Part shown: one piece after another, positions 21,764 through 29,747 of the stretch
Numbering within the stretch: the stretch's first letter is position 1
Layout of the letters: each line of letters starts with the position of its first letter
Source: Caldovatus sediminis
GTDB lineage: Bacteria; Pseudomonadota; Alphaproteobacteria; Acetobacterales; Acetobacteraceae
Direction: 5' to 3'
Assembly: GCF_014644455.1 (NCBI RefSeq)
Contig: NZ_BMKS01000006.1
Span: forward strand, 1 to 64,000
Length of the DNA stretch: 64,000 nucleotides
Notes under the pieces: model-generated
The model's input: the letters and a program-made list of their open reading frames with translations, nothing else
Told to the model about the DNA's origin: nothing
Database searches by the model: none
Translations under genes and position numbers: made by a program

Positions 21764-23916
21764 GCGCCCTCGGTCCAGCGGCGCAGCGCCGCCTGCGCGC
21801 GGCCCTGCCAGCGCCGCAGCCGCGCGATCAGACCCGGCCGCCACGGCGTCGGATCGGCGAGGCGGTCGAGCACCACTTCCACCGGACAGGGGAGTTCCGT
21901 CACCGGGTCCACGTAGCGCGGATACAGGATCAGGCAGGCTGCGACTAGTTCATCGATTGTTAAGTCGTACCCGTGTCGCCGGGAAGGCACGGGCGCGCGG
22001 TCCTCGGTAAGGCCCCAGCCGGCGTAGAAGGGCGTGCCCCAGCAGACGACCCGCAGGCCGCGCAACAGCGCCTCGAAGCCGGTAAGCGAGGTCAGGGTGT
22101 GCACCTCGTCCACGGCGGCGAGCAGCGCAGTCATCGGCGCGTCGCAGACCACGCGGTCGGCGAAGCGCAGGGCCTCGCGCAGCGGCACGCGGCCGCGCCG
22201 GAAGCCGGCCTCGACGTCGGGGTGCGGCTTGAACACCAGGAAGGCGTCGGGCCCGGCCGCCTCGCGCGCAGCGCGCAGCAGGTCGAGGTTGCTGCGCACG
22301 CCGCCGGGCGCGGCGCCGAGCCGTACCGAGAGGTCGTCCTCGACCTGGCCCGGGACCAGGATCCGCCGCGCGCCGGGCGGGGCGCCGAGCGCGAACGGCG
22401 CCGCCGCGGCGCCGCCGAGATTGTATTTGGTCACGCCGCGCTCGAGCAGCGCCGCGCGCAGGGCCGCGGCGCGGGTGAGCAGGGCGGGATCGAACCTCGT
22501 CCCGGCCAGCAGCCGCTCGAGCCGGCTCGGCGCGGCGGGGTCGAGGTGCAGGCCGGGCGCGGCGTCGAGCACCAGCGAGGCGCCGGGCAGGAAGCCGGCG
22601 CCGAGGCCTGCCGAGCGGATGAAGCCGTCCTCGACGTAGGCGACGCCGAGGCCGGCCGCCGCGGCGCGTTCGGACAGGCCGCGCGGGACCCGGGTGGCCC
22701 ACACGGCGAGCGTGGCGCCTGCGTCGCCGCGACGCCGCGCCGCCGCGACGGCGGCGCGCACCCCGTTGCGGAACGCCGGCGTGCCGGCCTCCGAGGCGAA
22801 GGCGGCGGCGATGCGCCGGCGCTTCCAGAAGGCCATGCCGCAGCAGACCACGATGCGCCGGTTCTCCGCCTCGACGACGCGCCAGTCGGCGAGCTGGCGG
22901 AGCGCCTCGGCCAGGGTCCAGGGACGGCTGCGGAAGGGATCGGCGCAGCGCGTGGCGGCGACCAGTGCGGCGAAGAGGTCGGTCGCGTCGCGCGCCGGCC
23001 CGGGCCGGCGCGGCACCTGCGGCGCGTCCCGCGTCGCGCCCCAGCCGGCGAACGGGGCGGCGGGGTCGTGGCAGGCCACGGGCACGCCGGCGGCGAGGGC
23101 GAGCAGGCCGAGCGGATCGTCGAGCAGGTGCAGCACCGCGGCGGCATCGAGCAGCGTCCAGGGCGCGAGCGGGGCGGGGAGGCAGCCGGGCAGGGTCGGC
23201 CGCGCGGTCGGCGGCGCCCCGGGCGAGCGGACGACGCGCAGCGGCCGGCCGATCGCCAGGGCTTCGGCCGCCGCGACGCGGTGCATCGCCGCGGCGGCCG
23301 GCGCGCGGTCGGCGCGGCACGGATCCAGGACCAGCACCGCCTCACGGCGGCCGCAGCCGAGGCCCGACTCCGGGCCCGGATCGGGCAGCCCGGTCGGGCC
23401 GCCGATGCGGGCCTCGGCGAGCAGTGCCATCGCCTGCGCGGCGTCGGCGCGGAGGGCTGCCCAGGCGGCGAGGGAAGCGGCCGGCGCGCCGAGGCCCTCC
23501 GCCAGGACGAGGGCCAGGGGGTCGGCCGCGGCACCCGGCGCGGGGACGGCGAGCAGGGCGACCGGCGCGTGCCGGCGCCCGAAGCGCGGCGCCTGCCAGG
23601 GACCGGCATCGAGCAGGACGCAAGCCGGCGCCGCGCCCGTCCCGCCCCCTCGTCCGGCCCGGCCGGCGCGCCAGGGCGATGCCGCCGGCAGCAGCAGCGG
23701 CGGCAGCGGCTCGGACGGGGCCTGGCGGTGCCAGCGGCGGGCCGGCTCGATCGCCGTCGCCTCGGGAAAGAAGGCCGGCAGGTGCGGCAGCGCGCGCAGC
23801 AGCGCGGCGGGCGCCCGATAGCGGATCGGCGCCAGGGCCGCACGACCGGCGGGCGCCGAGGGCGGGCCGCTCCGCAACCGATCGGCCGGCGGTCCGGTGC
23901 GGGATGACGAAGGCAC
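21760..23916 (-). CDS. kpsC: KpsC-type Kdo transferase with degenerate N-domain
   Basis: A 718-residue KpsC relative. The C-terminal half (about 350-690) is a good KpsC-C domain: YVEDGFIRSAGLG, VPGQVEDDLSV, KPHPD (563-567), SLTGFEALLRG and WGTPFYAGWGLTED. In standard KpsC an equivalent N-domain precedes it, and the two add Kdo residues in alternating linkages. Here residues 1-345 retain only traces, notably PFAGWGATRD (288-297) and a TLLDAAAVLHLL strand, with no KPHPD-like or EDGFLR motif. An apparently intact N-domain protein is encoded separately at 29748-30833. The start is a GTG at 23916 with a weak ribosome site and is uncertain. The gene overlaps kpsS. Confidence 0.88.
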   Translation of the reverse strand: MPSSSRTGPPADRLRSGPPSAPAGRAALAPIRYRAPAALLRALPHLPAFFPEATAIEPARRWHRQAPSEPLPPLLLPAASPWRAGRAGRGGGTGAAPACVLLDAGPWQAPRFGRRHAPVALLAVPAPGAAADPLALVLAEGLGAPAASLAAWAALRADAAQAMALLAEARIGGPTGLPDPGPESGLGCGRREAVLVLDPCRADRAPAAAAMHRVAAAEALAIGRPLRVVRSPGAPPTARPTLPGCLPAPLAPWTLLDAAAVLHLLDDPLGLLALAAGVPVACHDPAAPFAGWGATRDAPQVPRRPGPARDATDLFAALVAATRCADPFRSRPWTLAEALRQLADWRVVEAENRRIVVCCGMAFWKRRRIAAAFASEAGTPAFRNGVRAAVAAARRRGDAGATLAVWATRVPRGLSERAAAAGLGVAYVEDGFIRSAGLGAGFLPGASLVLDAAPGLHLDPAAPSRLERLLAGTRFDPALLTRAAALRAALLERGVTKYNLGGAAAAPFALGAPPGARRILVPGQVEDDLSVRLGAAPGGVRSNLDLLRAAREAAGPDAFLVFKPHPDVEAGFRRGRVPLREALRFADRVVCDAPMTALLAAVDEVHTLTSLTGFEALLRGLRVVCWGTPFYAGWGLTEDRAPVPSRRHGYDLTIDELVAACLILYPRYVDPVTELPCPVEVVLDRLADPTPWRPGLIARLRRWQGRAQAALRRWTEGA

Positions 23917-24284
23917 GCGCTGTGTCCCGGCTTCCCTCGGCCAGCCGCGCGGCGGACGCCGTCCCGCCGGCCAGCGGCCCCCCTGCGCTTCCCCTGGCGC
24001 TTCCGCGCCCGCCCCTCGACTCCCTCGCCCCCGGCGCTGCGCGGGTGGCGCCCGCGCACCGTCGCGGCTGCGTCAGGCGGCGTCTTGGTGCTATCTACTA
24101 CGATCCGGAGGGGCGATTGTCACCGCGATCGGCCATGGCCGGGAGCCGCAACCGGAAGCTTTCGGTTCGCCGCGGATCTGCTATCGGGAATACGAAGGGG
24201 TCGGCCTGCGGCTGGCGCGGCGGGTTTCGGCCGGTCGGCGGCGAAGGGCTCCGGGGGGCAGGTTTGGACTGCGAGGGGGAGCGG
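23917..24284. other. Divergent capsule intergenic region
   Basis: About 370 bases between the start of kpsC (minus) and the lipoprotein that opens the plus-strand capsule operon. It must contain promoters for both arms. The stretch 24080-24190 is noticeably richer in A and T (for example CTATCTACTACGATCC and CTATCGGGAATACGAA), as expected of a promoter zone. No confident -35/-10 pair or operator could be assigned. Confidence 0.45.
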
Positions 24285-24749
24285 ATGCGACAGGCGTTGC
24301 GGCACGCCGGCGCGGGGATGCCGAGGGCGCGGCGGGCGATGCCGGTCGTCGCGCTGGCGGCGGTGCTCGCCGCCGGCGGCGGCTGCGCGGAACTGGGCGG
24401 CGGCTGGCTCGGCCTCGGCGACGGCGGCGAGGCGGCGGCGCGGCCGGCCGCGGCGGCGCCGGCCGATCCGGTGGTCGCCTTCGCGGCACAGGCGCAGCCG
24501 GGCGCCGAAGCGACAGTGGCCGACCCCGCCACCGGCCGGCCGGTGCGGGTCCGGCTGGTGCGCGCCTACGCCGCGGCGAGCGGACGGGAATGCCGCGAGG
24601 TGGCCCTGCTCGCCGCCGGCATGCCGGCGGCCGGTGGCGGTGCGCCGCGGCGCCTGGTCTGCCGCGGCGAGGGCGGGGTCTGGATCGAGGCGCGGCCGCT
24701 GCTGCGCTCGGGCGTCGCGGCGGCGCCGGGCGCCACGGCCTTCCCGTGA
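24285..24749 (+). CDS. Capsule-operon lipoprotein
   Basis: A 154-residue predicted lipoprotein heading the kpsMTED operon. After a basic start (RQALRHAGAGMPRARRAMP) comes a hydrophobic core and a lipobox-like AAGGGC at Cys34. A low-complexity alanine/proline spacer leads to a small C-terminal domain with GRECREVALL and RRLVCRGEGGVWIEARPL. The pair of cysteines and the closing tryptophan resemble the end of the RT0821/Lpp0805 surface-antigen group. The ATG follows GAGGGGGAGCGG. Its stop overlaps the kpsM start as TGATG. It may support the outer-membrane export channel, but no function is known. Confidence 0.75.
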   Translation: MRQALRHAGAGMPRARRAMPVVALAAVLAAGGGCAELGGGWLGLGDGGEAAARPAAAAPADPVVAFAAQAQPGAEATVADPATGRPVRVRLVRAYAAASGRECREVALLAAGMPAAGGGAPRRLVCRGEGGVWIEARPLLRSGVAAAPGATAFP

Positions 24750-25597
24750 TGCGCCGCGGGGCCGTCGGCATGCCGACCCCGGCGGAGCGGGCGGCGGGCG
24801 ACGTCGTGCCGCTGAGCCGGCTCGCCGAGGCCTGGCGGGTGCAGCAGCGGGTGGTCGGCGCGCTGATCCTGCGCGAGCTGCACGTCCGCTTCGGGCGGCG
24901 CAACCTGGGCTATCTCTGGCTGTTCGCGGAGCCGCTGCTGCTCGGCCTCGCGATCTCCACGGTCCACGCGCTGAAGGACCGGGGCGCGAGCCCGAAGAGC
25001 GCGCTCTCGGTGTTCGCCTTCTTCGCGATCGGCTACTCGCTGTACTACATGTTCCGCGCCGTGGTCGGGCGCGCCGCGAGCGGCCTGGCCGGGAGCCGGC
25101 CGCTGCTCTACCACCGGATCGTCACCCCGCTCGACATGCTGTTCGCGCGCCACCTGCTGGAAGGGGCGGCCTGCGTAATCGTGGTCATCCTGATGTCCTT
25201 CGCGGTGGCGGTGGTCGAGGGCCTCGTGCCAGCCGACCCGATGAAGATGCTGGCGGCGGTGCTGCTGATGCTCTGGATGTGCCACGGCCTAGCGCTGCTG
25301 GTCGCCGCGGGGGCCGAGCGGTGGGAGGTGGTGGACCGGCTGACGCACCCGCTGATCTACCTCCAGCTCCCGATCTCCGGCGCCTTCTTCCTGGTGGACT
25401 GGCTGCCTCACGGCCTGCAGGAGCTGGCCCTCTACAATCCGACGGTGCACATCTTCGAGCTGCTGCGCGACGGGCAGTTTGGCGAGCGGATCCGCACCAC
25501 CTACGACATCGCCTACGTCGCGGTGTGCTCGGTGGCGTTCCAGCTCCTCGGTCTCTGCGCGATCCGCGCGGTGCGCCCGCACATGATGATGGAATGA
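24749..25597 (+). CDS. kpsM: Capsule ABC transporter permease KpsM
   Basis: A 282-residue ABC-2-type permease with six expected membrane helices. The N-terminal segment LILRELHVRFGRRNLGYLWL is the usual KpsM/Wzm opening before the first helix, and the C terminus ends in a basic, methionine-rich tail. Together with KpsT it moves the completed, lipid-linked capsule polymer across the inner membrane. The ATG at 24749 overlaps the upstream lipoprotein stop as TGATG; an in-frame ATG seven codons later is possible. KpsT follows after 21 bases. The order kpsM-kpsT-kpsE-kpsD matches ABC-dependent capsule loci. Confidence 0.92.
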   Translation: MRRGAVGMPTPAERAAGDVVPLSRLAEAWRVQQRVVGALILRELHVRFGRRNLGYLWLFAEPLLLGLAISTVHALKDRGASPKSALSVFAFFAIGYSLYYMFRAVVGRAASGLAGSRPLLYHRIVTPLDMLFARHLLEGAACVIVVILMSFAVAVVEGLVPADPMKMLAAVLLMLWMCHGLALLVAAGAERWEVVDRLTHPLIYLQLPISGAFFLVDWLPHGLQELALYNPTVHIFELLRDGQFGERIRTTYDIAYVAVCSVAFQLLGLCAIRAVRPHMMME

Positions 25598-25618
25598 GCG
25601 GGACGGGAGCCGGCGCGG

Positions 25619-26272
25619 ATGGGCCTCGAGCTGATCAACGTCCACAAGAGCTACCGGGTGCGCGGCGGCGGCGTGCGCGAGGTGCTGCGCGGCGTGACGG
25701 CGCGCATCCGCCGCGGCGAGGCGGTCGGCATCCTGGGGCGCAACGGCGCGGGCAAGTCCACGCTGCTGCGCATCCTCGCCGGGGTGGAGCTGCCGAGCTC
25801 GGGCGTGGTCCGGCGGTCGATGAGCATCTCCTGGCCGCTCGGCTTCAGCGGCGCGTTCCAGTCGGCGCTGACCGGGGCGGACAACGTGCGCTTCATCGCC
25901 CGGATCTACGGCAGGCCGGTGGACCGCACGCTCGGCCTGGTCGAGAGCTTCGCGGAGCTCGGCGAGTACCTGCGCATGCCGCTCGCCTCCTATTCGAGCG
26001 GGATGCGATCGCGCCTCGCCTTCGCCGTCTCGCTCGCCATAGACTTCGACTGCTACCTGGTGGACGAGGCGATCGCCCCGGGCGACGCCCGGTTCAACGA
26101 GCGGTTCCGCGCCGCCTTCGCGGAGCGGGCGCGCCGCAGCGCGCTGATCCTGGTCACGCACAGCGCGACGACCGTGCGCGCCTACTGCACGAGCGCCGCG
26201 GTCCTCGACGGAGGGGTCCTCACCTTCCATGAAGATATCGACGAAGCCCTCGCCACCTACAACGCCCTTTGA
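25619..26272 (+). CDS. kpsT: Capsule ABC transporter ATPase KpsT
   Basis: A 217-residue ATP-binding subunit. Walker A is GRNGAGKS (40-47), the signature is YSSGMRSRL in place of LSGGQ, Walker B is FDCYLVDEA, and the switch histidine lies in LVTHSATTVR. The degenerate signature YSSGM is normal for KpsT/Wzt-type exporters. It lacks the extra C-terminal carbohydrate-binding domain of some O-antigen Wzt proteins, in line with a capsule exporter that does not sense a chain terminus. Start ATG at 25619 follows GGGAGCCGGCGCG. Its 3' end overlaps the kpsE start by 44 bases, an unusually long overlap. Confidence 0.95.
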   Translation: MGLELINVHKSYRVRGGGVREVLRGVTARIRRGEAVGILGRNGAGKSTLLRILAGVELPSSGVVRRSMSISWPLGFSGAFQSALTGADNVRFIARIYGRPVDRTLGLVESFAELGEYLRMPLASYSSGMRSRLAFAVSLAIDFDCYLVDEAIAPGDARFNERFRAAFAERARRSALILVTHSATTVRAYCTSAAVLDGGVLTFHEDIDEALATYNAL

Positions 26273-27473
26273 CGTTTCGGCCACGCCCGCCGACGCCGGC
26301 TGGGGCGGCGGCGCGGCGGCGGCCGAGGAGGAGCGGGCGGGCGACCGCGGGCCGCGCCGCGGGCTCATGCGCCGGCTCGGCTCCTGGGCGGCGCGGCGGG
26401 CCTTCCTGCTCGCGGTGGTGTTGCCGTCGCTGATCGGCGCCACCTACTTCGTCGGCATCGCCACCGACCAGTACGTCTCCGAGGCGCGGTTCCTCGTGCG
26501 CAGCCGCTCCGGGACGCCGGGCGGCGGCGGCGGCGTGCCCGGGCTCGGCAGCCTGCTCGGCGCCGCCGGCCTCGCCCCGGCGAACGAGGAGGCGCATGCG
26601 GTGCGCGAGTTCCTCACCTCGCACGCCGCGGTGGAGGGCCTGAAGGGGCGGGTGGACCTGGTCGAGGTGTTCACCCGGCCCGAGGCGGATCTGCTTTCCC
26701 GCCTCTGGTGGGACGATCCGGAGCGGCTGACCCGCTACTTCACCTCGATGGTCAGCGCCGTATACGATCCCAGCTCGGGCCTGATCACCCTGCGGGCGCG
26801 GAGCTTCCGCCCCGAGGACTCGTACGCGATCGCCGAGGAGCTCCTCGTCCTCTCCGAGGCGCTGGTCAACCGCATGAGCGAGCGGGCGCGCGAGGACGCG
26901 CTGCGCGTCGCGCGCGAGGAGGTGGCGGTCGCCGAGCAGCGGGTGGCGGCGGCGCGCGAGGCGCTGACGGCGCTGCGCGCCCGCCAGCAGGCGCTCGATC
27001 CGTCGCGCGGCGCGGCGATCGCGACCGAGACGATCGGCCAGCTCGAGGGCCAGCTTACCGTGGCGCGGGCGGACCTCGCGGCGCGGTCGCGCTTCATGCG
27101 GCCGGACAACCCCGGCCTGATCGAGGTGCGCAACCGCATCGCCGCGCTGGAGCGCCAGATCGCCGAGGAGCGGCAGCGCCACACCGCCGGCGAGGCGACG
27201 CTCGCGACCCAGCTCGCCGAGTACGAGCGGCTGATGCTCGAGCGCGAGTTCGCCGACCGGCAGCTCGCCTCCGCCGTCGCCTCGCTCGAGCAGGCGCGGG
27301 TCGAGGCGCAGCGCCAGCAGGTCTTCCTCTCCCGCGTGGTCGAGCCGAACCTCGCGGAATATCCCCTCTATCCAAGGCGCATGATGAATTCCCTCGGACT
27401 GTTCATCGGGCTCGCCGTGCTCTACGGCATCGCCAAGCTTCTGATCGCGGGGATGCGCGAGCATGCGGCCTGA
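26229..27473 (+). CDS. kpsE: KpsE/CtrB-like inner-membrane export protein
   Basis: A 414-residue polysaccharide co-polymerase of the KpsE/CtrB class. A first membrane helix (about 57-78, AFLLAVVLPSLIGATYFVG) follows a cytoplasmic tail of about 55 residues, and a second helix lies near the C terminus (NSLGLFIGLAVLYGIAKLL). Between them is a periplasmic domain with long coiled-coil stretches (about 215-355). These proteins link the ABC transporter to the outer-membrane channel. No tyrosine-kinase domain is present, as expected for ABC-dependent systems. The ATG at 26229 lies inside kpsT; a later start would remove only the tail, so its position is not certain. It overlaps kpsD by 11 bases. Confidence 0.9.
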   Translation: MKISTKPSPPTTPFDVSATPADAGWGGGAAAAEEERAGDRGPRRGLMRRLGSWAARRAFLLAVVLPSLIGATYFVGIATDQYVSEARFLVRSRSGTPGGGGGVPGLGSLLGAAGLAPANEEAHAVREFLTSHAAVEGLKGRVDLVEVFTRPEADLLSRLWWDDPERLTRYFTSMVSAVYDPSSGLITLRARSFRPEDSYAIAEELLVLSEALVNRMSERAREDALRVAREEVAVAEQRVAAAREALTALRARQQALDPSRGAAIATETIGQLEGQLTVARADLAARSRFMRPDNPGLIEVRNRIAALERQIAEERQRHTAGEATLATQLAEYERLMLEREFADRQLASAVASLEQARVEAQRQQVFLSRVVEPNLAEYPLYPRRMMNSLGLFIGLAVLYGIAKLLIAGMREHAA

Positions 27474-29334
27474 GCCGCGCCGCGGCGCCGCCCGCCGCGG
27501 CGGAGGCTTCGCGCGCCTCCTGCTGCTGCCCCTGGTCCTGATCGGCTTGGCTGGCGGCCCTCCGGCGACCGGGCAGGTGCGCGCGCCGCAGGCGACGGCG
27601 AGCGCGCCGCTGACCGTGCAGCAGCAGCAGCAGCTCCAGCAGATGCTCCAGCAGATGCAGGCGGAGCAGGCGCCGCCGGGCACGGCGCCGGTCGCCTCGC
27701 CGGCGCCCTCGACGCTGCTGTTCGACCAGCGCAGCCTCGCCGACATCCCCGGTGCGGCGCGCAGCCGCGAGCGGCTCGGCCAGCCGACCGAGGCGGAGGG
27801 CGGACCGCGGCTGGTGCCGCCGCTCGGCGACATCGGGCGCGCCAGCGGGCCGGCGACCGCGGTGTTCGGCGCCACCCTCTTCACCGGCCAGCCCGCGACC
27901 AGCAGCGACGCGCCCAACCCGAACTACGTCCTCGCCCCTGGCGACAGGGTGAGCGTGCGCGCCTGGGGGGCGGTGGACGCCGAGCTGGTGGCCATGGTGG
28001 ACCCGCAGGGGAACATCTTCATCCCGAACGTCGGCCCGGTGAGGATCGCCGGCGTGCGGGTCGGCGACCTCCAGACCGTGGTCTCGGACGCGATCCAGCG
28101 GGTCTACACGCAGCAGGTCCAGGTCTACGCGACGGTGCTCAGCACCCAGCGCATCGGCGTCTTCGTCACCGGCTTCGTGCGCCTGCCCGGGCGTTACGCC
28201 GGCGTCGGCTCGGACTCGCTGCTCGACTTCCTGGTGCGGGCCGGCGGCGTGGACCCGGGGCGGGGCAGCTACCGCGACATCACGCTGCGGCGCGGCGGGC
28301 GCACCGTCGCCACGGTGGACCTCTACCAGTTCCTGCTCGAGGGCCGGCTGCCGACGCTGCTGCTGCAGGAGGGCGACACCATCGTCGTCGGCCGCCAGCG
28401 CGCGCTGGTCGGCGCCGACGGGGCGGTGCGCAACAACTTCCTGTTCGAGGCCTCCGGCACCGGCGGCATGAGCGGGCGCGAGCTGATCGCCTATGCCCGC
28501 CCGCTGCCCTCGGCGACCAACGCCGTGGTGCGCGGGGTGCGCGGCGCGGTGCCCTTCTCGCGCTACGTCTCGCTGCAGGAGCTGGCGAACCTCCAGCTCC
28601 AGGACCAGGACACCGTCACCTTCGCCGCCGACGCGGCGCAGCGGACGATCCGGGTGACGATCGAGGGCAGCCGGATCTACCCCTCGGTGCTGGTCGCGGA
28701 CCGCGACATCCAGCTCTGCCAGCTGCTCGACCACGTCGCGGTGGATCCGGTGCTCGCCGACACCGACTCGGTCTTCGTGCTGCGGCCGCGGCTCGCCGCG
28801 CAGCAGCAGCGCGCGATCAACGAGGCGCTCGACCGGCTGGAGCGGCAGCTCTTCATGGCGGTCAGCCCGACCACGGGCGTGGCCAACATCCGCGCGAGCG
28901 AGGCGCAACTCGTCGCCTCCTACATCTCACGCGCGCGGCGGGTGCAGCCCGAGGGGCGGCTGGTGGTCAGCGACGCGGACGGGCGCTGCATGCCGGTGCG
29001 GATGGAGGACGGCGACATCGTCGTGATCCCGGAGAAGTCCTCCTCCGTGCTGGTCAGCGGCGAGGTCACGGCGCCGCAGGCGGTGGTCTGGCGCGAGGGC
29101 TGGCGCGTCGCCGACTACATCCGCGCCGCCGGCGGCTTCACCCCGCGCGGCAGCAGTTCGACCCTGATGATCCGGCGGCCGAACGGGCAGACCCTGCTCG
29201 ACCCCGACGTCGCGCCGCGGCCGGGGGACGAGGTGATCGCGCTGCCTTATCTCGACCCGAAGCTGCAGCAGATCGCGAGCGACCTGCTGGCGCTGGTGTT
29301 CCAGATCGCCGTGGCAACCCGGGTGTTCCAATAG
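27463..29334 (+). CDS. kpsD: Outer-membrane polysaccharide export protein (KpsD/Wza)
   Basis: A 623-residue export protein. The N terminus has a basic start and hydrophobic signal (about 18-38), then a glutamine-rich linker with QQQQQLQQMLQQMQ. The Poly_export domain begins at NYVLAPGDRVSVRAWG (about 148-163), followed by SLBB repeats, for example VTGFVRLPGRYAGVGSDSLL, and a late SLBB with VSGEVTAPQAVVWREGW. KpsD-type proteins form the periplasmic and outer-membrane conduit for capsule. No lipobox is seen, so it is unlike lipoprotein Wza. The C terminus ends in a possible amphipathic or membrane helix. It overlaps kpsE by 11 bases. Confidence 0.92.
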   Translation: MRPEPRRGAARRGGGFARLLLLPLVLIGLAGGPPATGQVRAPQATASAPLTVQQQQQLQQMLQQMQAEQAPPGTAPVASPAPSTLLFDQRSLADIPGAARSRERLGQPTEAEGGPRLVPPLGDIGRASGPATAVFGATLFTGQPATSSDAPNPNYVLAPGDRVSVRAWGAVDAELVAMVDPQGNIFIPNVGPVRIAGVRVGDLQTVVSDAIQRVYTQQVQVYATVLSTQRIGVFVTGFVRLPGRYAGVGSDSLLDFLVRAGGVDPGRGSYRDITLRRGGRTVATVDLYQFLLEGRLPTLLLQEGDTIVVGRQRALVGADGAVRNNFLFEASGTGGMSGRELIAYARPLPSATNAVVRGVRGAVPFSRYVSLQELANLQLQDQDTVTFAADAAQRTIRVTIEGSRIYPSVLVADRDIQLCQLLDHVAVDPVLADTDSVFVLRPRLAAQQQRAINEALDRLERQLFMAVSPTTGVANIRASEAQLVASYISRARRVQPEGRLVVSDADGRCMPVRMEDGDIVVIPEKSSSVLVSGEVTAPQAVVWREGWRVADYIRAAGGFTPRGSSSTLMIRRPNGQTLLDPDVAPRPGDEVIALPYLDPKLQQIASDLLALVFQIAVATRVFQ

Positions 29335-29358
29335 GCGCGGGGCCGCTGCGGGGCGGCC

Positions 29359-29404
29359 CGGTTGCAGCGTGATCCCGAAACGGTTGCAGCGGCCGGCGAT
29401 CACG
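29359..29404 (+). repeat. Short direct and inverted repeats after kpsD
   Basis: CGGTTGCAGCG occurs twice (29359-29369 and 29381-29391). An inverted repeat CGTGATC (29368-29374) / GATCACG (29398-29404) overlaps the copies. The spot lies in the 121-base gap between kpsD and a small membrane-protein gene. It may be an operator or a partial terminator separating the distal genes. Confidence 0.5.
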
Positions 29405-29455
29405 CTTGCGTTCCACCGCCGCGTCGCGTTTCCATCGCCGGTCGGAGGAGTACCG

Positions 29456-29698
29456 GTGTCAGCGCAACCGATGCCGCGAGACCCGACCGACGCCGCGGGG
29501 ATGAACGCCCGGGCGGGCATGGTCACGGCCCTGGCCCGCCCGCCCGACGGCGCGAGCGCGCCCGCGCCGACGTCCGTCGCGGTGCGCCGGGAAGCGGCGC
29601 TGTCGCTTGCGCATCTCGCCGTGCTGCTGGTGCGGGGTGCGGCGATCGCCCTCCTCGCCGCGCCGGCCGCGATCGCGCTTGCCCTGCTGCTCCGCTGA
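29456..29698 (+). CDS. Small membrane protein in capsule operon
   Basis: An 80-residue protein of unknown function with a hydrophilic, proline-rich first half and one hydrophobic helix at the C terminus (about 50-80, AHLAVLLVRGAAIALLAAP then IALALLLR). The GTG at 29456 is preceded by GGAGGAGTACCG, one of the best ribosome sites in the locus, which is the main evidence that it is translated. It sits between kpsD and the KpsC N-domain gene. A tail-anchored helper or assembly factor is conceivable. No family was recognised. Confidence 0.55.
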   Translation: MSAQPMPRDPTDAAGMNARAGMVTALARPPDGASAPAPTSVAVRREAALSLAHLAVLLVRGAAIALLAAPAAIALALLLR

Positions 29699-29747
29699 GC
29701 GCGGCGACGATGCGGATACCGCCCGGAGCGCGCGGCCGCCGCGCGGC

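Noticed and set aside
27620..27665. CAG-rich run resembling a triplet repeat
   Set aside because: It encodes the glutamine-rich linker of KpsD and is interrupted; a protein feature rather than a separate repeat element.
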